Positions 24,961 through 36,114 of a DNA stretch of 64,000 nt are shown here, one piece after another. The notes beneath the pieces are model-generated. The model did not search any database, was not told the origin of the DNA, and saw nothing but the letters and a program-made list of their open reading frames with translations. Source of the stretch: Umbilicaria muhlenbergii (taxonomy: Eukaryota; Ascomycota; Lecanoromycetes; Umbilicariales; Umbilicariaceae); the NCBI GenBank assembly GCA_000611775.1, contig KK106982.1, positions 5,788,938 to 5,852,937 of the forward strand, given 5' to 3'. Made by a program: the position numbers and the translations under genes. The number at the start of each line of letters is the position of its first letter. The first letter of the stretch is position 1.

Positions 24961-25554
24961 AACAGTTACTATTTTTAAATCATAAAATAACATAATCCTC
25001 ACTGTGATAAAAGAGAGCAATGCAGAAGAGTTATTACAACATAAAAATATTTAAAAGTCAGGATTAAACCTAGATTTAATTCATATGTGAAAAGATCAGA
25101 AATGATATAAGAAAATTTTATATGAAGTATTTACAGAGATTTTCAACAATGCAGAGGGAAATACAATTGCTAAAAGATGAGGTAAAAATCTTCAATAAAG
25201 ATTTAAAATTGATGTGTAAATCAAGCTGAATGTCTACAGCAGAGAGTAAAAAATTTAAAAAGTATTCATCTGCAGTCATTGCCTTTGCAAGCAGTCAAGA
25301 GGCTGAAAAAGCCTTGAGAACTAAGTTAATTATGACTGAAAACTCATTACATACCACAGAATACACAGACTGCAAACTGTATGAGCAATGTATCAAATGT
25401 CAAGGATTTGATCACACACAGCATAAGTGCACGCATAAAGTCAAATGTCAAATATGCACTAAAAATCATTATATCAGGAAGCACACATGCTTTATTTACA
25501 AAAAGAGACAAGAAATATGCAGTCACACAATAATAAAGTGTGTAAATTGTAAAG
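24961..25554 (+). mobile_element. Outer LINE, piece 1: ORF1 with zinc knuckles
   Basis: Plus-strand Tad1-like ORF1 remnant. The open part 25230-25604 holds CIKCQGFDHTQHKC, CQICTKNHYIRKHTC and CVNC, the Cys/His knuckle array of LINE nucleic-acid-binding ORF1 proteins; the complement of 31120-31640 in L2 is homologous. The LINE stops at TAAATTGTAAAG (25543-25554) and resumes after TAAATTGCAAAG (34463-34474), so everything between is an insertion with a ~12-bp target duplication. Confidence 0.85.
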
Positions 25555-25774
25555 ATTTTTTTTATTTTATTTCTTCATCAAGTGTATACAGTTTAAGACT
25601 ATGACACTGACTAGTAATTTAGCAATACATTTATGAGAGAAAACTCTTTAGTCAACTTATTTTGTCAATTTTTTTAGCAGCTGCTATTGATGTCAAAATT
25701 ACACAGTTTTAAATATTTCTTTTAATATCTTTTCAACTCTTTTCCTGATTTTCATCCTCACTCTCTCTCAATGT

Positions 25775-26241
25775 TTGTGAAAGCTAACCATGTGTAATGA
25801 GCTTTCAAAGTCATATTTAAGTTAATGTTTATGAAGGTTAATCATACGTAATGAGCTTCTGAAGTCAATGTTTGAGGTAATGTGTGTGAAGGCTGATCAT
25901 GCATAATGAGCTTCTGAAATCACGTGTTTAAGGTTAATGTGTGTGAAGGCTGATCATGCGTAATGAGCTTCTGAAGTTGATGTTTGAGGTCAATGTGTGT
26001 GAAGGCTGATCATGTGTAATGAGCTTCTGAAATCACATTTGTAGGCTTAATGAGCCTGATTAATGTGTGTGAAGGCTGATCATGCGTAATGAGCTTCTGA
26101 AGTTGACATTTAAGGTTAATGTATGTGAAGATTAATCATGCGTAATGAACTTCTTAAGTCACATATTTGAGGTCAATGTTTATAAAGGCTGATCATGTGT
26201 AATAAGCTTCTAAAATCATGTTTGTAGGCTCAATGAGCCTG
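25775..26241. repeat. ~55-bp tandem repeats in N1 (first block)
   Basis: Eight units of roughly 54-66 bp sharing GTGAAGGCTGATCATG, then TAATGAGCTTCTGAAGTCA; about three more units lie at 32191-32400. Units differ by transitions and by short insertions containing AATGAGCCTGATTA. The same unit, reversed, fills 54340-54730. Confidence 0.9.
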
Positions 26242-29200
26242 TTTTTTTATTTCTTTATTAAGTGTATGCAGTCTAAGACTATGACACTGTGTAGTTTACA
26301 TATGTGAGGTATTTATTACCTCAAGTCAGCTTGTTTTGTCAATTTCTTTTGTGACTGTTATTGGTGTCAGAATTGCACATTTTTAAATATTTCTTTCAAT
26401 ATCTCCTCACTCTACTTCCTGATTTCCGTCCTCAACCCCCCCTAAAAGCCACTTCCATGTAGCTATTTTTGTGTGTTTTAAAAATATTAAAGTATTTTTA
26501 ATCCCTTCCTTTGTATAATGTAGTGACTGTAATGTTAATTGTGTAAATTCTGCTTTTTGCATTTCCTGTTTCAGCTCCTGCTGCTCTTGTTTATACTGCC
26601 TGCAATTTAACAGTAAATGCTCTGATGACTGTTTTATCTTACATTAAAAACATTGATTGTTTTCATATGTAGGTAATCTGCAAAGATATGATTTAAAATA
26701 GTTATGTCTTAGTTTTAATTGTGTAAATGTTGTAAAGGTTAACCTTTCACATTTGTATAATTCTTTTGACTTTATAACTAGGTCAGGTCTTGTAGCACAT
26801 GTCTTGTATTATTGATTTTGATTTGTATTTTGTCATTTTATTAATCATTCCTCTTTGGCAATTTCCTCAATATCTTTTTTAATATAAGATAAAAAACTAT
26901 GCCTTGAGTCTGTATTAATAACTGCATTTCCTGCATTTAAAGCTTCTTGTTTGACTGCTTTGTCTGTTGATTCATTCCCTGGTATTTGACTGTGGCTAGG
27001 AATTCAGTGTATATGAATTAACTTTTGACTTTGTCATAATTCCTGCAGATTTGACTGAATTTGTTGTAAAACTTTTGTATTTGCAGATTTTTGCAATTTT
27101 TATATTGCAGTTTGACTATCTGTAAATATTCAGATGTTTTTCCTCAAAAACTGTCTTTATATTACTTGTTTTGTAGCCTGCATTATAGCATAAAGCTCTG
27201 CATTTAGTACTTCAGTGTATTGACCTAGAAAGTAGCTTTTTGTACTTGTATAATTATTTTTTATACAGTAAATTTCAGCTCTTATGTGATCTTTTGTACT
27301 TTGTGTTGTCTTTACGCTGATTTTTAACTCATCAGTGTAAAAGACTGATGTTTTGCATGCAATCAATTGCTTTACTTGAGCAAAGTGTTTTTTAATTGTG
27401 ATTTCTTTTGTTTCTGCTGAAACTTGAATATCTGCAATCTGTGTATTACTTTGTAGCCATGGTTTCTAAGCTGTAATAGGCTTTTCCACTTGTCTTAATG
27501 ATATTAATGTAGATATACTGTTTAGTATTTTAATTAATTGTGTAGAGTGTTTTTTCCCTGATGTATTTTGATTTCAGTTTAGAAATTTAAACTTTATAAG
27601 TATGTCTTGACTTATTTGTGACTCTGACAGGTATGAAGTGAGTATTCTCTGCTTAATACAATGATTTTCTGATAAGGTTATAACTCTTAATGCATATTTT
27701 CTGCATTTTTTGTCTAATCTGATCTGTATCAGCTGAATATTTGCTTCAATTTTCATTGCAGCTCCTGAAGAAGTTCTAAAAGCTCTTAAAATCTTATGTA
27801 ATGCTGAGTTTTGCAATTTCTCTAATTGCTTCAAGTAGTTTTTCTGGTTTTTTCACCAAATTTCTGACCTGTAGTCACTAATTGATGTAATGCATGCTTG
27901 ATAGAGTTGTTTTGCATTTTTAGCTGAAAGACCTCATTCTGAATTTGTTAATCTGTTAATTAAGTGCATTACTCTGGTTGCTGCGGAGACTTTTTTTTAA
28001 ACATGTGTTTTGAAGTTCAATTTTCTGTCTAGTCAAACTTTTAACCACTTGACTTCTTTGACTGGTTTTACCACCATGTCATTTGGTAGTGTAATACTAT
28101 TTTCCGCAAGTTTTTTTGACTTTTCAAAGTGAATTAATTTAAATTTATTATTATTAAACTGTACTGTGTTTGTTTCTGCTCATAAAAAGGCTGTTTCAGC
28201 TGTTAATTGTAGTTTTAAGCAATTTTCTGCAGCTGATTTTTCAGTAATATATAATGTCACATCATTTATATAGCTGAGTTTTTTCATATCTGTGAATTTG
28301 GCCTTGATTTTTGGGAATAAATGCCTTATATATATCAAAAACAGTATTGAGGATATTAATGATTCTTGTGAAATTCCTGTCTTAATATTTTGCATTTCTT
28401 GTCTTTCATCATCAAAGGCTAATTCTGATTTTCTATTTTCTAAAAATGATTTTATTCATGATTGTATTTGTACTGATAACTTCAATTTCTTCATAATTGA
28501 GAGTAATTGCAGTAATGATACATGATCAAAAGCTCCCTTGACGTTTAGTAACAAACATGATAGAATATGCCTAGGCTGTCATTTGGGTCAGGTCAGGCCA
28601 GGTCCATGGTCAAAGACCTGACCCACAGGTCCATGGTCAAAGACCTGACCCACAGGTCCATGGTCAAAGACCTGACCCACGGGTCCGGCCCCTCCACGGA
28701 CCCGGTATCCAGTGGCCAACCGGGTCGACCCTGAGGTACCCACATAGACACTGAACTAACTCAATCAGGTTAACTCCCGCGCGCTAAACTTTAATTTTTG
28801 AGCCGCGAACTTCAAAAAATAGATAAGGCCGCAAGGTAATGCCCTTATTAATTATAACATTGCGACTTGATTTCTTTGCAACTCTTATGAATTGTAGAGC
28901 TTAATGCGCCCGTCAATTTGATGCAAAAATCATCAAAAACGGATCGCGGCGCATTGCGCTGTGTGGGTTTGAAGTTCAGGGTGGCGAACATCATCAATCA
29001 ATCAACTTGACGAAAGTGTCAACTTTCAAACTCACATAACTTAATGCGCAGCGATCCGTTCTTGATGATTTTTGCATAGAATTGACGGGCGCGTTGAGTT
29101 CTATAATATACCAAATTATGGAAGGGTTTAGCCCCAATTATTGCGGCTCTCAGTGTTCTAATTACCCTCAGTGTCTGCTTTCATTACCCGCCCCGACCTG

Positions 29201-32190
29201 ACACGCCAAGGTGAGTTCAAAATCACTGAGACACTGCCACCTGACCCGGCCCGACCCGGCCCGACTCAGTGTCGCCCCGACCCGCAGTGACAGCCTAAAT
29301 ATGCCTTTGTTTTGAGCTGATTCTATATTATGTGTTAAGGTTAATACTGCATTAATTACTGATCTTTGTTTTCTTTCTTCAGTTTAATATTGATTTAGTA
29401 AGTCTGTGACTTGACTTAAATATAATAATTTGGTTGTTATGATTTTCTCTGCCACTTTGTCTAAACAGTTTAATAATGTAATTATTTTGTAAGCTTTTGA
29501 TTTTGAATAATCTGACTTTTTCAGCTTTTTTAAAATAAAACCTGTGCCTTGATGTCAATATTTCAGGTGAAAGCCTGCTTGAATTAATTATTTATAGATT
29601 GTAAACATTAATTCTGATATTGCCTGATATGCTTTTTGAATAATAGCAAAGGAAATATCATCTGATTCAGGTGCTTTCTTTGCAGAGGATGTAAATATAA
29701 CTTGTTTGACTTCATTTTCTGTTAAGTCTGATCAATTTACATGTATTGTATCTTGATTATTCTTAATTTCAGCTGTAAAAGGTTCTGAATACATTGCTGT
29801 AATGAATGCTTGATATTTGTCTTGAGAATCCTGACATAATCTATTATTTTGATCTTGTATTGATGGTATTTTCTTCATAAGTTGTGGCTTTATGTATTTA
29901 TATGCTTAAAATACATCTTTTTCACTTGCTTCTGTAAGAAATGTTGTTCAGGATTTTTGTTTTGTATTTTTAATATCTTGAAAGTACTTAGATCTGCTTT
30001 TTGTGAATTTAATTCACTGTCTTTCAGATTAATCATGCTTGTTGTAATGTCTTCTTGCTGTTGACATTTCTTTTCTTAGCCTAATAAGGTTTTCTATTCA
30101 TCATACTTTAAATTTATTGCATAATTTCTGTCTAGAAATATTATCTTCTGCAGTTTGTGCAATTAAGTCTCTTAAGTTTTCAGTCATTTATTCTAATGAC
30201 TGATTTAAACTTATTACTTTTGCATTTTGCTGTAATTCCTTTGTAAAGTTCTTTCAATCCGCTTTTTGTATATTGAACGGCGCGTTGAAAGAACTTTTCA
30301 CCAGTGTGAGGTTTTCAGTAATTATGAAAAACTGAATAACCTCATGATCTGAACCAGTATACACTTCTTCATTAACTTGCCAATCAATTATTTCTGATAT
30401 TAATTGATTTGTTGCAAATGTTAAATTTAGAACTGATGAATATTGTTTATTTACAATATGTCTGATGAATGTCATGACGTCTGGTATATTGATTAAATTG
30501 CAGTGATTTGTTTGCAGTCATTGTAGTAAACTTTCTGCATTTTTTGCCTCTGTGATTGTAGAATTTCATCATGCATGGTGTGCATTAAAGTTTTCACAAA
30601 CTAATGTTTTAGTTGTTGCACTTATTTGACTTAATGTTCTTTTCATTGTTCATGTATTTAATTCAGGCTGAAGAGACCTTTTATTATATACATTCAACAG
30701 TAGAAGTTCTTCTAAACTTAATGCAGAAATAAACAAAGCTTGTAAATCTGCATCCTTTGATATATTTGATCTAGGCGTACATTTTATTCCTTAGTTTGCT
30801 TTTGTAATAAATGTTAAAACTCATGGTCTGAGTTCTGACGTTGAGATAATGCTAGTAAATGCTGAGTGTGAAATAGTATTATTATTTGGCTCAATTCATG
30901 ATTCTTGAATTAACATAATATTTATTTTCCCCACTGTAGCTTTTAGACATAATTGCATAGCATTTGTTGATCTATTGCAGTTATGTTGAAAAATCTGTAT
31001 TTTAGATAATTCCTGCAGGTCTGTATTTGAATGTTGTGTGTTTATATTACACATTATTCATTCATGATTAAAGAGTCTTTATCTGCTGAATAAGGTTCAA
31101 CTGCTCTGTAATATTCACAGTCTTTGCTATTCACCTGGTGATTTTCTTTGCAATTTACACACTTTATTATTGTGTGACCGCATATTTCTTATTCCTTTTT
31201 GTAAATAAAGCATGTGTGCTTCCTGGTATAATGATTTTCAGCACATATTTGGCATTTGGCTTCATGCGTGCACTTATGCTGTGTGTGGTCAAATCCTTAA
31301 CATTTAATGCATTGCTCATACGGTTTGCAGTCTGTGTATTCCGTGGTATGTAGTGAATTTTCAGTCATTATTAACTTAGTTCTCAAGGCTTTTTCAGCCT
31401 CTTGGCTGCTTGCAAAGGTAATGACTGCAGATGAATGCCTTTTAAATTTTCTACTCTCTGCTGTAGACATTCAGCTTGGTTTGCACATCAATTTTAAACC
31501 TTTATTGAAGATCTCAATCTCATTTTTTAGCAATTGCATCCCCTCCGCATTGTCAAAAATCTCTGTGAATAATTCATGTAGAATTATCTTGTATCATTTC
31601 TGTTCTTTTTGAACGTGAACTAAGTTCAGGTTTAATTCCAGCTCTCAGATATTTTTATGTTGTAATAACTCTTCTGTGCTGCTTTCTTCTACTGCAGTGA
31701 GGATTATGTTATTTTGTGGTTTAGAAATAGTAGCTGTTGCTACTAGCACCTTTGCAATTTTTGCATTTTTCAATGCAATGTTGATTTTATCTTGAACTTG
31801 CATTGAGTTGAAATTTGCCACTGCAATTGATGTTTTTAATGTTAACAGTAGCTGACATTCCTGTTGTGTGATCTGCCTAATTTCTTTGATTAATGCAGAT
31901 TTTTGCGCCTTTGTAATCACCTCTGTTCATGATTTACTGCTGTTTTGGGCTAACATTTGCGCAAATGTCAATTTTGAGCTTTGGTGTTTTTGAGCGTTTT
32001 CAGCATTTTCAGTCATACTCACTGAAAAGTTACCTGATTGAGTTGAATTTTTCATCATAGATTCAAGCCCTTGTTTTGCACTAGTACTGAAGATTTCAGC
32101 CTTATCTGATGTGATTTGACTGTTTTTCATTTCCGCGTGCTGTTTTTGGCTGTTTTGCGCAAATGCTGCATTTGCAACTTTTTGCATTTT
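26242..32190 (-). mobile_element. Tad1-like LINE L2, nearly complete, carrying a hAT MITE
   Basis: Minus-strand non-LTR retrotransposon, about 5.2 kb without the MITE. In element order: ORF1 from the ATG at 32187 (open pieces 32187-31927 and 31920-31645) with knuckles near 31330-31130; ORF2 with an apurinic endonuclease (FNAHHA near 30590, SDHEVI near 30345); reverse transcriptase (GISQESLISSILF, then YINDVTLYI for Y-x-D-D, 28395-28180); RNase H (VFYTDELKI and NAELYAIMQATKQ, 27366-27157); a C-terminal Cys/His knuckle near 26600; 3' end and poly-A at 26242. Flanked by CTCAATGARCCTG (26229-26241 and 32191-32203), a 13-bp target duplication inside N1. RIP-type stops throughout. The 5' end sits 3 bases before ORF1, so it may be slightly truncated. 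Confidence 0.88.
28572..29297. mobile_element. hAT-type MITE, 726 bp, not RIP-mutated
   Basis: Perfect 10-bp terminal inverted repeats TAGGCTGTCA...TGACAGCCTA and a perfect 8-bp target duplication AATATGCC (28564-28571 and 29298-29305), both diagnostic of hAT transposons. Subterminal GGGTCAGG/CCCGACC motifs repeat, including three copies of a 27-bp unit (AGGTCCATGGTCAAAGACCT..., about 28600-28680). An internal inverted repeat (about 28897-28953 against 29046-29103) pairs as a long hairpin. No transposase frame, so non-autonomous. CpG is intact, in sharp contrast to the LINE around it. Confidence 0.92.
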
Positions 32191-32432
32191 CTCAATGAAC
32201 CTGATTAATGTGTGTGAAGGCTGATCATGCGTAATGAGCTTCTGAAGTCAACATTTGAGGTCAATGTATGTGAAGACTGATTATGCATAATGAGCTTCTG
32301 AAGTCACATGTTTGTTTATGAAGGCTGACTATGCATAATAAGCTTTCAAAGTCACATTTGTAGACTCAATGAGTTTGATTAATGTTTTTTAAACTTATTT
32401 TAACTTCTCTATCAGGTGCACAACATCTGATA

Positions 32433-34403
32433 GTTTAAAATTACAATCTGCAGCTGAAACAACCTTCTTATGAGCAGAAACAAACACAGTACAGTTTAAT
32501 GACAGTAAATCTGAGTTAATTCACTTTGAAAAGTCAAGAAAACCTGCGGAAAACAGTATTACACTACCAAATAGCACGGTGGTAAAATCAGTCAAAGAAG
32601 TCAAGTGGTTAAAAGTTTGACTAAACAGAAAACTGAACTTCAAAACACATGTTCAAAAAAAAGTCTCCGCAGCAATCAGAGTAATGCACTTAATCAATAG
32701 ATTAACAAATTCAGAATGAGGTCTTTCAGCTAAAAATGCAAAACAACTCTATCAAGCATGCATTACATCAATTAGTGACTACGGGTCAGAAATTTGGTGG
32801 AAAATCAGAAAAACTACTTAAAGCAATTAAAAAAATTGCAAAACTCAGCATTACACAAGATCTTAAAAGCTTTTAGAACTTCCTCAGGGGCTGCAATGAA
32901 AATTGAAGTAAATATTCAGCTGATACAAGTCAGATTAAACAAAAAATGCAGGAAATATGCATTAAAAATTATAACCTTATCAGAAAATCATTGTATCAGA
33001 TAAAGAATACTCACTTCATACCTGTCAGAGTCACAAATAAGTCAAGACATATTTATAAACTTTAAATTTCTAAACTGAAATCAAAATACATCAGGGAAAA
33101 AACACCCTACACAATTAATTAAAATACTAAACAGTATATCTACATTAATATCATCAAGACAAGTGAAAAAGCCTATTACAGCTCAAAAACCATGACTACA
33201 AAGTAATACACAGATTGCAGATATTCAAGTTTCAGCAGAAACAAAAGAAATCACAATCAAAAAACACTTTACTCAAGTAAAGCATTTGATTGCATGCAAA
33301 ACATCAGTCTTTTACACTGATGAGTTAAAAATCAGCGTAAAGACAACACAAAGTACAAAAGATCACATAGGAGCTGGAATTTACTGTATAAAAGATAATT
33401 ATACAAGTACAAAAAGCTACTTTCTAGATCAATACACTGAGGTACTAAATGCAGAGCTTTATGCTATAATGCAGGCTACAAAACAAAGACAGTTTTTGAG
33501 GAAAAACATCTGAATATTTACAGATAGTTAAACTGCAATACAAAAATTGCAAAAATCTGCAAATACAGAAGTTTTACAACAAATTCAATCAAACCTGCAG
33601 AAATTATGACAAAGTCAAAAGTTAATTCATATACACTGAATTCCTAGTCACAGTCAAATATCAAGGAATGAATTAACAGATAAAGCAGTCAAACAAGAAG
33701 CTTTAAACTCAGAAAATACAGTTATTAATGCAGACTCAAGGCATAATTCTTTATCTTATATCAAAAAAGATATTGAGGAAATTGCCAAAAAGGAATGATT
33801 AATAAAATGACAAAATGCAAATCAAGGTCAATAATACAAGACATATGCTACAAGACCTAACCTAATTATAAAGTTAAAAGAATTGTATAAATGTGAAAAG
33901 TTAACCTTTACAACATTTACACAATTAAAACTAGAACACGGCTATTTTAAATCATATTTTTGCAGATTACTACATATGAAAACAATCAATATTTTCAGTG
34001 TAAGATAAAACAGTCATCAGAGTATTTACTGTTAAATTGCAGGCAGTATAAACAAGAGCAGCAGGAACTAAAACAGGAAATGCAAAAAGCAGAATTCACA
34101 CAATTAACATTACAGTCATTACTTTGTACAAAGGAAGGAATTAAAAATACTTTAGTATTTTTAAAACACACAAAAATAGCTACATGAAAGTGGCTTTTAA
34201 GGGGGGTTGAGGATGGAAATCAAGAAGTAAAGTGAGAAGATATTAAAAGAAATATTTAAAAATGTGTAATTCTGACATCAATAACAGTCGCAAAAGAAAT
34301 TAATAAAATAAGTTGACTTGAGGTAATAAATACCTCACATATGTAAACTACACAGTGTCATAGTCTTAAACTGCATACACTTAATGAAGAAATAAAAAAA
34401 TAA
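32433..34403 (+). mobile_element. Tad1-like LINE L3, 5'-truncated
   Basis: Plus-strand LINE 3' portion inserted in the N1 leader. Flanking 13-bp duplication ACAAYATCTGATA (32420-32432 and 34404-34416). It starts within reverse transcriptase, continues through the thumb region (open 32794-33003), RNase H (VFYTDELKISVK, NAELYAIMQATKQ, 33286-33513) and the terminal knuckle (33960-34187), and ends with the 3' tail and A-rich run. It is the reverse complement of the L2 3' half. A textbook 5'-truncated target-primed insertion. Confidence 0.9.
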
Positions 34404-34462
34404 ACAATATCTGATAAGTATTGACAGGAGACATCACATGAAGATGTAAGTTCTTTATCTTT

Positions 34463-35042
34463 TAAATTGCAAAGAAAATCATCAGGTGAATAGTAAAGAC
34501 TGTGAATATTATAAAGCAGTTGAATCTTATTCAGCAGACAAAGACCCTTTAATTATAAATGAATAATATGTAATATAAACACACAACATTCAAACACAGA
34601 CCTGCAGGAATTATTTAAAATATAAATTTTTCAACATAACTGCAATAAATCAACAAACATCATGCAATTATGTCTAGAAGCTACAGTGAGGAAAATAAAT
34701 ATTATATTAATTCAAGAATCATGAATTGAGTTAAATAACAATATTATTTCACATCTGGTATTTACTAGCATTATCTCAATATCAGAACTCAGATCATGAG
34801 TTTTAATATTTATTATAAAAGCAAACAAAGGAATAAAATGCACACTTAAATTAAATATATCAAAGGATGCAGATTTACAAGCTTTATTTATTTCTGCATC
34901 AAGATTAAAAGAAATTCTACTGTTAAATGTATATAATGAAAGGTCTCTTCAGCCTGAATTAAATACATGAACAATAAAAAGAACATTAAGTCAAATAAGT
35001 GCAATAATTAAAACATTAGTTTGTGAAGACTTTAATGCATAC
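34463..35042 (+). mobile_element. Outer LINE, piece 2: end of ORF1 and start of ORF2
   Basis: Resumes the LINE of 24961-25554 at the duplicated TAAATTGCAAAG. It carries the last ORF1 knuckle and the start of ORF2 up to the endonuclease C-E-(D/N)-F-N-A-H region near 35025, where the second foldback element begins. Confidence 0.8.
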
Positions 35043-35833
35043 ATCTGCAACTTGGCAGCCCGCTCAAAAATAAGGTTTTAGTTAATAGTACTTTATGCAC
35101 TCAGAGCACTCTCTGAGCAGTAAATGAACTCATACAAATATTACACTTTAAATAAATATTATACCTTAATAAATAATAAAAAACTTTTTATTGAAAAGTT
35201 TTAGATCTCTTTATTCTGTACACTTTACAAACTAAAGATTTCTTCATAAGTTTTAATTTGCAATAGTTATGAATTAAAAAACTTTTAACTAATTATAAAT
35301 ATATTAGCATATTGAATAACTATTGCGCTTTTATACTTATAATATAACTTTCAGTTTATAAGTTGTAGAGAAGAAGCTATTAAACAGTTCTATAACTTAA
35401 AGTTTTTTTATAACTGTTATTGTTAAAAAGTTACATTGATTTCAAACTTCCAGTGATGAAAATCACAACATTAATAAACAGACTTTTAATGACTTTTTGA
35501 ATAACTCAACAACAACAACACATAAAAAGAAAGTTTGTATAAGAAAACTCTTAAACAGCTTATTCTCTACAACTTATAAACTGAAAGCTATATCATCAGT
35601 ATAAAAGCGCAATAGTTATTCAAAGTATGTGACTTTTTTTGAAAGATTTTTCACTATTGAAAACTTGAATTAAATATAACTTAACAACAACAGCAGTTAT
35701 GAAGAAACTTTTAATTTAACATTAATAAAGAATACTGTTTTTTATAACTTATGAATTGAAAGTTTCTTCATATCTGTTGAGGTGCAAAAGTTATTAAAGT
35801 GTGTAAATTTTTAAGTGATGAAAATCTTGAAGT

Positions 35834-36114
35834 TATCAGGGCCATCATATAATAGTATGACAGTACAACATTAGTACAACATTATAATACAACATTATAA
35901 TATGACATTATATAAATATGATGACTCAGCGCTTAGCGCCTTGACATCAAGTGAAAACTCTTCACAAGGAGGTTTAAAAACCTGCTTCCTCAGTGATCAG
36001 TTTTGTCATAAAATAAAAGATGTATAATCACTGCATTGACTCTATCATGACTTTTGCCTACAACACCCCGTTCAAACATCATTATGATGATCATCATACA
36101 CTCAGCCTTTTACA
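35834..36114 (+). repeat. 5' LTR of Gypsy copy B
   Basis: 281 bp. TATA box TATATAAATA near 35909-35918. AGTGATCAGT at 35992-36001 is complementary to ACTGATCACT starting two bases after the LTR end (36116-36125), a candidate self-priming pair. Confidence 0.92.

Larger units (their letters stand above)
25555..34462 (-). mobile_element. Non-autonomous retroelement N1 (split by LINEs L2 and L3)
   Basis: Surviving pieces are 25555-26241, 32191-32432 and 34404-34462, about 1 kb in sum. In element order (minus strand): a 5' leader starting AAGATAAAGAACTTACATC, about eleven units of a ~55-bp tandem repeat centred on GAAGCTCATTA, then a ~220-bp tail homologous to the LINE 3' end, ending in poly-A (T-rich at 25555). 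No coding frame. It is flanked by the 12-bp duplication TAAATTGYAAAG, as expected for target-primed insertion. The tail suggests mobilisation in trans by the Tad1-like LINE. N2 at 54230-54960 is a second copy with about seven units. Confidence 0.75.

Noticed and set aside
25775-26241. Regular ~55-bp repeats resembling a CRISPR array or satellite
   Set aside because: Eukaryotic DNA, units are contiguous without unique spacers, and they recur as the body of N1 and N2 with leader and tail, so they belong to a retroelement.
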